Shown in pieces: positions 34,101-44,400 of a stretch of DNA of 64,000 bases. Under the pieces are notes generated by a model. That model was given only the letters and a program-made list of their open reading frames with translations. It searched no databases and had not been told where the DNA came from. Source of the stretch: Hyphochytrium catenoides (taxonomy: Eukaryota > Sar > Hyphochytriomycetes > Hyphochytriales > Hyphochytriaceae); contig FLMG01000484.1 of the NCBI GenBank assembly GCA_900088475.1, positions 45,692 through 109,691 of the forward strand. The letters run 5' to 3'. Numbering within the stretch: position 1 is the stretch's first letter; the number at the start of each line of letters is the position of its first letter. Position numbers and translations under genes: made by a program.

Positions 34101-37100
34101 TTGCAGTTTTAGTTACTCTTGAACGGCTCTTAGAACATCACGATCCGAAGCTGCATGCTCATTTGGTTGAACTCAAAGTCTCCTCGCAGGTCAGTTATAG
34201 TGACTCTCCTGTCCGTTCCACGAGCGCTGAAGATATATGTCACAGGAGTACGGATGGTCGTTACTTCGCAGTGGCTTCACAGAAGTCCTTGGTCGAAGTG
34301 ACTGGTTAACGCTATGGGACCACCTGTTCACACGCTTCGTAAGTTCCGCTCTTCATTTTCACATGCAAAAAATCATGCCTCACAGCTTTTTGCAGAGAGA
34401 ACCAGATCTTATTCTCTTTGCCGTTGTGGCATATCTACGGACCTTCCGCTCCTCACTGCTGGAAGCAAAGTCCTACCAACACCTAGACGACTTTTTCCAC
34501 CGACAGAACGCTTTGGGGATAGACAAGCTAATTAGCATCATGCACAAGCTGAAGCAGGACACTCCTATTGACATGTTAATATCTACAACACCTGTTGACT
34601 TGAAGGTAGAAGAAGGCTGGTCCTTTGCTAAGTAGTGATCTGTTTTTTGTCTCTGTTAATGCTTAACCATCGTCTGTTTTCCGCTGCATAGCAGCCTTCC
34701 CCAGTCATAGGGTCAGCGGACGCAATTGCTACCGAGGATGGTAAGGAAGCACAGTTCTGTCTGTTTCTCCGCGTTGGCCTTACACCCATAACACCTCAGT
34801 GAATCTTATTACCTCTTTCTGGCCCCTCAAGAGCGGAGAATATCCTCCTTTCGACCGGTACCCGAAGTTCGTAGTTGACATCCAGATCGCAGTAAGAGAC
34901 TGAAAGAACGGAAAGGGGCTTCCTGTGTCTTAACAGCTCATATTCCATTACGCTTGTAGGAGAGAGAAAGAATGGCACAGGAGGAATCAGAAGTGAAGAA
35001 GCGTGGGCTGCTGGTACGTATAGCCAAGAATGGCAGCACTTGGTAGCAAAAGCGTTGACTAGACCTGGTTGAGCAGCTCCAGCAGCTGGAGGCCAAAGTC
35101 GCAAGGTTGGAGGAACAGGAGAAAGTCTGGAAAGAACAACAAAGAAAACTGGTGCAGGCAGAGGAGCACAGAAGAAAAGAAGCAGCTGAACAGGAGGCCC
35201 AGCGTCTTGAGGCCCTCCGACGCTTAGAGGAGAAGACTAGAAAGCGACGAATAGACCAGGTGCCCAAGTAGAAGCCTGGTTTGCAGTTTACAGTACGCCT
35301 TTGGTGCTCAAAATGTGGCTTCTCTCCGCAACAGCTCAAGAAGCTGGAAGAAACCGCAAAAGAAACTCTAGACCAGCAGCTAGAGTTGCGAACACTAGAG
35401 CTAGCACGATTGAAGGAGGATATCAATCGAAAGAAGGAAAAGGTTCAACCCAAATACCTCCTATCCTGTCACATATCTCCGGATACTCATCATCGTCTGC
35501 AGGAGGAGTTTGACATAAGGAATAAGGGAGAAGAAGAAGCTCTCCAGAAGCTTGAATTTGAGGTAAGAAACGCTGGCTAGAGCTCTCTTTCACAGGACAG
35601 TGTGCTGAGCACACCCTCCAGGTGCTACAAAGAGTGACAAAGATTCGAGAGGATCGGGATCTTGAGGACCAAATGCGCTCGCTCAGGGCAGAAGTCCAGG
35701 CTAGAGAACAAAAGATGGACCTAATGGACAAAATGGTGGGTGCTGTGGCTTATCGACAGGATATAGGAGACAGCAGCACCCTCATCGGACTCCTGCCCTC
35801 ATCTCAACCTCTTTCAAAAACTTAACTGAGCAGGAAAAGGAGAATTGGATGGTGGAGGATGAAGCCAGGAAGCTCAAATGGCAGGCAGAATTAGAGCTCC
35901 GCGAGAGAAAAGCCAAGGTTGTTAACGCGACGCTCATCTAGTGTTGGTCCTTTGGGCCTGCGCCTCTCCTGTCATGTTGCCCATCTTATCTTCTCCCATC
36001 TTGAAGCCGTCCTGCGAACAAATATTTGAACTTTTTGGTTTCTGCTAGGTGGAAGAAGACCAAAGAGCTCAGCGGGAAGTTCGCCTTCAGTTGGAGCTAA
36101 AAGAGATAGAGAAAGATCAACAGAAAGCTGCTCTTGCCCGTGAGCGCCGTCTGCGGCAAATCAAGGAGGCGAGTGGATGCGCATGCCAGCTTTTCTTTTC
36201 TCTCCCTAACGTCATAATCCTCCCAATGCCTTGTGTGCCTACAGGAGGAACAAATGAGAATAGCAAAGCAAGCAGATATAGAGAGAAAGCAACAGTCCTA
36301 CTTGCAAAGAGAAGAGGAGATCCTGATTCGCAAACTGCGCGCTGACGAGTTGAAGTGGAGAGAGGAACGGCTGGCCAAGAGGATGGAGATCCTAGAAGAG
36401 GCTCGGCGTCAGCAAGCTCTCGAGTCAGAGAAGCGCGAAACTCGCATGAAGGAGTTGGAGAAAAGACAGCGGCAGCTTCAAATAGAAGAGAAACTGGCCG
36501 GGCTCAGGGAGAAGGTAATAAGGTTGGGAAAGAAGGCGGACTTGCCTGTGATGTTAAAGGTTCAATAGCAGCTTACCGACCTCAATCCCTTCAGGAGGCT
36601 GCGGCCATCAGAAGCGAGGAAGCTGAGATTCAGAGCGTTCTCCTTCAGATCGAGGAGGCAAGAAAGAAGGCGAAAGGTGGGCACTTGACACAGATTGGTC
36701 TCAAGGGTGTACTGCCCTAACCTCCACCTGCCCATAGAGGATGAGCTAAAGAGGTTGCTTGAAGAACAAGAGATCAAGGAAAAGATGGCCTTTGAGCGAG
36801 TGCTTAAGGAGACAGAAGCTGAGGTATCGCCACGCCACTCTTGCGGGGCTTAACTTGTCGACTTTTAGTCTCTCTCTCTCTTCTTCGCTACCTCCTTTCT
36901 GAAGCCCTGCAATGCATTGACAGTAACCTTGACAGGTGGTCCACGAGGAAAGGACAAAGTGGGAGGCGAGAAAGAGCGAGCTTGAGCAACATAGCGAAAA
37001 GGTCAGCCTGTGCCCTCCGCTCAATATAAAACACGTAATGACTAGTGTACTGGGGCTTTTGTTGCAGGCACGACAAGACCTGCTCTATGAACATGAAGGA

Positions 37101-37487
37101 CGAATGGCAAAACGTGTTCTGGAAAGAGAGAAAGAACTAATGGCCAGGTTGATCCCAAACTATAGACTTTGTTTGAGCTCTTCCATGCTTATCTTGCTCG
37201 ACACTTATCTCAGGCTGGCTGCTGCAAAAAAGGATACGCGGTTGGATATGGCAGCGACTCACCTGGCCGGAATAGAACCTGAAACCCAAGCTACCACGGA
37301 GTTTGACCGAGTAGAGGAAGGGGAGGAGGCAGTAGAGGAAGCAGAGTCAGAACTGTATGACACCGTTCATGAGGATGAGATCACAATGCAGGCTAGGGAG
37401 CTCATCAGAAGGCACAAGGCTAGAATGGCAGTAGAACAAGCTTCCGCTGAGAGATCCAGTGGGGACTCAGGCCTCCTGTCCTCATAG
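31159..37487 (+). CDS. TBC1D31: TBC1D31-like protein: WD40 repeats + TBC domain + long coiled coil
   Basis: About 32 exons. N-terminal part: 31159-31231, 31337-31420, 31490-31553, 31620-31716, 31775-31864, 32003-32113, 32170-32345, 32417-32510, 32593-32771, 32873 onward, giving WD40 blades (TSSSDAVFLWD, LYVWSLESGRLLQ). After a stretch I could not resolve (about 33070-33265), 33266-33387, 33521-33577, 33627-33697, 33788-33978, 34037-34189, 34246-34338 and 34396-34605 encode the TBC domain (YGEYPHKYR, LLQLPENHEAFGNL, LSALAHWQPVFGEIPYLPAL). Coiled-coil exons follow: 34692-34740, 34800-34891, 34960-35013, 35077-35259, 35335-35442, 35503-35562, 35622-35735, 35834-35917, 36049-36168, 36245-36514, 36595-36676, 36738-36823, 36936-37001, 37068-37147, 37214-37487. 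Order and motifs match TBC1D31 (WDR67), a centriolar-satellite protein. Two introns appear to use GC donors. The N-terminus is uncertain. Confidence 0.88.
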
Positions 37488-38412
37488 ACTGTTCATCTCT
37501 CGTCGCTGTTCCATATTGGCCCCAACTCTAATATAATCGTGGGCAAACATTAACTTAGCGCTGTCTTCAAAGGGCTCTCTCCTGAGACTTCACGGAGACT
37601 TAGACGAACTTAAAAGTGGCTCAACTCCTGAGTACTTTCTAAGCGTTCAGGCTCCTCCTCCAGCTATAGACCCCAGATCCTCTTTGGGACAGCTGATAGT
37701 CAGAAGGGTCTCGCCTAAGGCCACGGATTTCTTAACCTTCTTGCGCCAGCAATTGTTTCGGTGTGACCTTATCTTCCTCAGTTTCTAGTCTTATCGGAGA
37801 GCACCTCCCCCAAAGAGTCACTTCTTCATTGCCCTACCACTCGGAACTCAATATTCAGGCAGTCTCTTCTCTTGTTAAAGACCGCACAAAATGGTTTATA
37901 GTCAAGGATAAGTACACGATCTTCTCAGCGATGGTGGGATGAGTGAAAAGTGGAAGAAGGGGAGCTATCAAGGTTGAGAGACTTGCAAATTGGTCGAAAA
38001 GGCAGCCATGGTCCCTCTCTGGATGTCATATCAATTGCGTGCTGAAGAAGGCGCCAAGGTTTCGCGCTGATCCATTCCTTCCTTGACCTGCAGCGGAGGA
38101 AAGCACTGCGTTAGACTTTGTCTTGTCTTGGTTTTGAAGTGCAGCTTGCATATACAGCCCAAGTAACTGCGTTCTATGACTGGAGCTGAACGCCCAATAA
38201 TCCGGCGTGCCTTCTAGCAAGAGTCCTTAGTCAGCCTAAGTTCTCTGGAAGATAAATCGCTTCAATGCGAAAGACTACCGCGTTAGCAACAGACAACAGA
38301 TGTCGAGTCAAAGCTTTGTCTCCATTATTAGTACGCTTACATATTGACCAAGGAAGAGAGCAACAAGCAGTGATGGGGAAAGTATAGGTCCAGATTGTAA
38401 TTCTTTTAACTT
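37488..38412. other. Convergent intergenic region, left edge of the tandem array
   Basis: About 925 bp between TBC1D31 and zinc-knuckle gene A. Similarity to the sequences beyond copies B and C starts near 38225. The left part looks unique and holds no gene I can support. Confidence 0.5.
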
Positions 38413-41400
38413 TCAACACAGTGATTGAGCCTCTGAGGAGTTCGGCAAGCAGACGGAGCGAGAAGAGTGTAGAGCCACAAGAATCTCAGAGACTTCCCTC
38501 GGCGATAACTGGTGCGGAGGTCCGCTCACTCTAGAGATTACTCGAGTGTGTGACGGGGTAATAGGAGGAGAGAAGCCAGGGAAAGGGATTGGAGAAGTAA
38601 TAACATTGTGAGCCTGGACTGGAATGGGAACTAGCACTTTCCTCTTCTTGGGTGGCAAAGAAGGCGGCTGAAACACGATCTGTCCAAGTAGTGGGGCCGG
38701 CAGACGAACGCTATGAATGTTACAAGAATTTCCCCTGGGAACCTGACCCAGAGGCTTCACACTAACAGCTTTGCAGACCGTCGTCTTCTGTTTCTGCGCG
38801 GGCCGACCAGAGCCACGAACGGTAAAAGGTGCCATTACTGTCGTTACCCCAGCACTTTTCATAAAGGCTTTCGCCTGATGCTGTTCCACGCAACCATTTT
38901 GGTCTTCTCCGTCATCAAATCTCAGCGCTTTCCTAGTAAAGATAGAGGTTGACCGCTTCTGTTGTGCTTTGCTAGTAGCCTCAAGGACCAACTGGGGCGG
39001 CGCGGACTGCGGAGTAAACTCCATTTCGCTGCAACGGGAGCCGCAGCGGACTTCTGCCCCTATTTCCCTGAACGGGATGGCGGGCGCTGCTGGTGCCAGG
39101 GAACAGCAGCAAGGCTTCGGCGTGGCCGGCTGCAGGAGAGAACTGTGGGCCCTCTTCCTGCTGCCTAAAGATTCCTCAGGCGGAAGGCGCACAACCAGAG
39201 CGGTGGAAGCTGTAGTGCGCAACAACCTGCGCGCCGCCTCTTTGGCGTGCTCGTGACCAGCTCGAGACTCAGTCTCCGCTGTTGATGCCACTGGTCTTTC
39301 AGGTGGTGGAGACGACAGAATATGCTCCAAGGAGTGTCTGGCAGCGGATACTGCCATTCCCTCAGGGTCGTTGTTTGTAGAGTGAGGGTAACCTTTAAAC
39401 GACCCCGTCGATGGCACTGGGGCAGCAGGGGAGGATTGGCAAGACGTGTTGGAGAGTTTGTCCGTCACTTTTGTGGCCAACTCCGGGACCAAGAGTGGGC
39501 CTTCATCCAGTATGCCTTCATGTTCCCTCAAGAGCCGTCTCCCTGTTTGTCCAAGCAGCTCAATAATAGCCCCACGAGTCTGTTGTTGACTGGAGCAGTG
39601 ATGGCCTAGCACGGCGACGACAGCTTCAAGAATTTTTGAAATCATCGTTGCATTGTCGCTGCGGGCGGCGGGATCCCCTTGTTCACGGCCACCAGCTGCG
39701 GAATGTTGCGCTTCGTGCCAGTGAAGGGCCTCCGAGAACATCGCCAGGGCCGCCGGATGACTGACAAGCTCTGCACATCGACTGGTGGAGGAATGGGGTA
39801 TTAGTTGACAGAGTAGACGAAGGGCAGACGCACACTGAAGGCAAGAGATATACAGACGTTTCGGTAAGACTAGATAGGTTTGAGCTGCCTTACTACCTTA
39901 AGAAGAGCTCCACGAACTGCTTGAAAAGAACTAGGAAGTTGGCATCCGCGGGCTTATGATGCGCAGGGACAGGCACGGGATGGAAGTCCTGTGCTCTCTG
40001 GAGCTCTTTGGCTTGTGACCGCGGTGGTGACTGATTCGGCGGCCCCGACGTCTGCAGTGCACCGGCTAGTGCGAACCCTATTAGCAGTAGTGAAGAAGAT
40101 AGAAGAGGAGAGGAAAGTGTAGAAGAGTGAGCGCGGGGCGTTGTGACACAAAGAGCGCCAAGACAACCGAGGAAAGAGGAAGAGGCACCCACCGTGAAAA
40201 AAGAGCGAGCTGACTTGCAACCCCTCCCCCGCCCCCCACCATCCATTGCCTTCTTGTAGGCGAGCAGTAGAGCTTACCACTTGAGAATCGTGGCTCCTCG
40301 CGCCGACGCTGGGATGAGATGTTGTTGTTCATGTCCCTCGGAGTTCTACCGCCTTCTTGCTGCTGTAGGCCCTTGAACTGACGCCGTGATGCCAACGCAG
40401 CATGTGCAGAGCAAGAGACATGGTTGGATGCCAGTGCGGGTGTGTCCTTGGAGCCGGCTTCGTGTCTGTTGGTGGTGTTTGCTGTCAACGAACAGGGAGC
40501 ATGTCCATGCGGAGGAGAGGTCTCCATTGTGACCGGAAGCAGCCTTGACGCCTTTAGGACAGCAGGTAAATGACGTGAGCAAGAGTTAGTCCAAAGATAT
40601 CTCAGAAGTGATCATGCTGAGCGGACTTACAGGCAGGGCAGAAGAGGCAAGATGAGATACACCGTCTCGAATAATCGGGGGCGCATGGTGGGCAGCGGCT
40701 GCGAGTAGGAGTGCCATGCTTATGCTTCCTTGGCCCCTCTCTTCTTGAGCGCCGTAAAAAGATCCGATCGCCTTTGTGCGGTGCCCGTTGTCGCTTGAAA
40801 ACAGTCCAGGATTCGTAGGCAGTTGAGACCCAGAGCCTCCTGTCGCCGAAGTGGAAGAAGAAAGATGAGCAGGAAAGAGATGTCCAAGTAAGTGAATGGC
40901 TGGGAGAAGGGGAAGTGGAGGTTGCAAGAAGGGAAAATGGGGAAAGTGCATCGTAGCAAGAGGCAGGAGTGAAAGATGTCTACTAGCAAGGACTGCGCAC
41001 CTAGTGCTCGGCTATCAACTGCGCTGACGGGCCCTGGGGACCCCTGCTGCCCAACAGCTAACGAGCTGTGGGCAGTGCAGGCTCGGGACGAGCCGACGGC
41101 ATACTTCCTGCAGCCCTTCACTGCAGAGCAGCGTGGCTGGTGCTTGCTCCCGCCGTGCTTGAAACAGAAGCCGCTCTGCTTGAAGTCAAACTTCTCGCAG
41201 CCGGGCCGTCGGCATTTAGGGTAGAAGTCCCGGGCCCCGTGCTTCCAGCAAAGCCTATTAAGCGTTGAAGGATGTTGAAGACCGTAAGTTCGGGCAAAAG
41301 TGACGTATAGGACACTTCGCGCAGCAGAGCAGGTCAGAGCAAAACATTAGAGGATACTGAAGGCGAAGAAGGTCCTACCTTTCTCTGACAGAGCTCCCTC

Positions 41401-41428
41401 GGCATCCAGGGCGTGAACACTTTCCCAT
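38413..41428 (-). CDS. Triple zinc-knuckle (WRKY19-like) nuclear protein, copy A
   Basis: Six exons (minus): 41428-41379, 41254-41001, 40839-40631, 40551-40278, 40077-39897, 39781-38413, giving 778 aa. Three consecutive knuckles open the protein: Cys4/9/19-His22, Cys31/36/47-His50 and Cys59/65/76-His79 (C-x4/5-C-x9/10-C-x2-H). This matches the WRKY19-like zinc fingers common in stramenopile proteins. A long Ser/Pro/Gln-rich low-complexity region follows, then a more ordered segment (FLVLFKQFVELFLR, MFSEALHWH, GQTGRRLLREHEGILDEG). Near the C-terminus is PPKKRKVL, a classic monopartite nuclear-localisation-type motif. Likely a nuclear DNA-binding or regulatory protein; target unknown. Exons and phases agree with copies B and C. 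Confidence 0.8.
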
Positions 41429-44400
41429 GATGTTGATAACCTCTTTCCGCAAGATGGTAGGCCTTAGAGGTTGAATGGTTGCTACAGCCTCGGTCAGGCA
41501 GGCCACTGCGTCAGGAGAATGGGCGTAGTAGACCCAAGGTCAGGATACTAAGGAGGAAATAAGAGGTGCAAGCAGCTGAAAGCAGCCAGCGGTGGAGGTT
41601 GCTTGCTTCAGTTGTTGGGAAGGTAGGTCGAGGTTTAGGTTGTGGCCACGATCTTGGAAATTGGACAATGAGAGAAGAATGAGCAAGGAACTGAGGCATG
41701 AAAAACAAGATTTTGGGGAATATTTTGTCCACTTGCTGCCTCCACTCTCTTCCTGCTAATGATCCCTACTATCTCATCGCTACTCACCGGTAGGAAACGT
41801 TGGGCAGTAGTTGTAGGCTGAGCGACGTATCTCATCATCTGACAGTCAAGACGTTAGCCACGTGCAGTAGTGGGCTAGCAATTAGGCTTTCTTTTTACCA
41901 CCTGCTGGCATTCAGACTCTCTCTCTCTGATGGCTACGCATATCACGCGCCTTCTATTCCTCTTACAGTCACCAACAACACCTCCGGGCACAGTGCTTCA
42001 AATAAAGCCAGCAGCCCATGCTCTACATATTAAGAGCTGCAGCTGCTTGGTGCCCCGATCGCCGAAGCTTAGAGGCTGCATACAGCTGCGGTGATGAGTG
42101 CTGGTCTGCATGGTCTTCTGAAGCATCTGCTGGGCGGTGGGGGTTGGAAGAGCCAATAGAACAGCATGGCCGCTGAAGCCAAGATAGAAGTGTTGAGCAT
42201 ACCGAGCAGCACATACAAAAGTAGTAGTAGGTACCACGGCGGTCTGAGAAGTGGAAGGAGGCAATGGACGCGAGAAGGAGAAGAGAGAGCTGGAGCAGTG
42301 AGAAGTCTTCGCCTCCCACTGTCAGTGGCCAGAAACTGAGAACGTGCGGCCAAGAGGCAACATCGTCGCGGAGCCTACTTGTAATGTGCGGTGGATCATG
42401 GTGGCCAGGGACTTGCGGGGCAACATTCTAATGGTTGGCGGCTCATGGTCCATAGAGTGCTCGGCTGCGCCATCATCTAGACTCAATCAACATGACAGAA
42501 GTTGCCAAAACTCATAAGAAGTCTCACGACCCTGTTCCTCTTTATTTTCTCGTTCTCTTCTTCCCAACCCCTTATCATCCACCAGGTGTTTGTAGAGGCG
42601 TTCGGTCATTTCTTCTTGGCTTGCGCAAAGGTCTAACCGGTACGTGCTTTCTCCCCTATTTTTATCACATGTTTACATGGACCATTTATCATTCGCCCTT
42701 ACTTCCTGTGCTGAGTACCGAGTTAGTATGTCTTTTTCGAACAGGTGCTCGTCGTAGGGGCTAGTAGCAGGTTGGCTGCAGACCGCTCTCCGTCCTATGG
42801 CCTGGTAATGCTGCCTCTCTATTCTTCTCGTCTCGGCCTTATCTTTGCTAATGTTCCCATAACAGGAAGAGGGAAGACTTCCCATTTATTATTCGGAGGA
42901 ATTTGGCATCTCAACTTCGTAGCATGCACTCATGGTCTCTCAATCTCTTGTTTGCAGTCGGATTCCTTCTTGCTCCCTTTCTTCTTTATGCCAATATCCC
43001 CCTTTGGTACTTTGGAAGGTGGAGAGGGGCGGCGTTCCTTGCCTGTTTCCTAGGAGAGAACTTGTAGTTCTTCGTCCTTGTTACCAGTTCCTTCACTGCC
43101 CTTTGGCGGTCTCCATTCTTAGTGGCATCCTCCAACATTCTTTGCCTGTCTTCTAAGACTCTTTGCATGCCTTCAGCAGGTGCCCAATTGACCGCAATCC
43201 GATGTTGCCAGAACCCAATGTTGCCAACCAACGCGACATTTTATGAGGCGAACCAGTTCTCCATGGTGTCAACGTGGAGGGAGTGGACGGACTTTGCTAC
43301 CACTTTCGTGCAGGTCAAATCCTCTTTTTTTGTCCTCTATTATTTGGACACATAACAGGTCATTGCTACGCTGTGAACTTGAAGTGATCTTCTCCTTCTC
43401 TTGCTAGCCTCTAGTTCTACCACGCTGTAGAACTACTAGTCCATGCGATCAAGCATGGCCCGGGTGCTTGCATGATAGAGGATATATATTGTTTGGTGTC
43501 ACTCTACAGTACACAGGTGGGAAAGCTGGTAAATAAATCTTCTATGTCGCCATCAATGGATGCCTGTCCTTCTACTTTAACAGTTCGTAGAACTACCAAG
43601 CTTTCTATAAAAATATTGTGGAATCATGTGGTGGGTGGGCGCCTGAAGGTAAATCGGAGATTCAACTAGCTGCCAATATAGTGCGGTGGGTAGGGTCTGC
43701 AATGCCAAGCTTTGGTGATTGTACGAGGGGTTGTAGCACTGACTGTAAAGACAATTCTTCTGTGGCTACACGGGCCACTACGGTGGCTAAGGGTAGAACT
43801 ACTGTACCATAGAACAGAGGGGAGAGCGGGGGGGACGACCAAGGTCCAACAAAAAACAACTGAGAATCACAAAGGAGAGACAGAAGTGGTAACTACCGCC
43901 GTTTTCTCTGTAAAAACCGTCCTCTCTCCCAGACCTCCACTTTTCGCATAAACGCGCCATTCTTCTTTCTATAAAACACTGAAACAAACAGAGGAGGACA
44001 CAGAGTTGGTACACTTGTTTTGGAGGACCTCCTCCAACCCATCAGCTCTTGATAGCACAATTTCTTAGCAGGTTCCCCTCTGCCCGCATCAGCCTGTTGG
44101 CTTGCCTCACCGCTAGTCATCGCCGCAGAACCAAGGTGGTTGTTAGTCTTGGTACCGTTTGTCTCGGCACTCCTGGAGCTAGCTCTGCCATAAGCCAGGA
44201 ACGGGATAGGGTCGGCTCTCCTCCAGTGTCGTCTTCCAGGACAAGAACAAGAAGGGCGCCAAGCTCCAGAATGTGCGGGGTCCCCGACCCCAAGGAGGCG
44301 GAACAGAATGTAGGGCAAGACACAGTCAATCAGTAGAAGAATACATTCACCTGATAAAAGGACATCAGCCACGGTCTGCCTCTTTCATGCCATTTTTCGT

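Noticed and set aside
40586-41121. Minus-strand frames continuing through the zinc-knuckle exon 2 into the next intron
   Set aside because: The phase-consistent splice GTGCGC donor to the GACAG acceptor is shared by all three copies, so the continuation is intronic.
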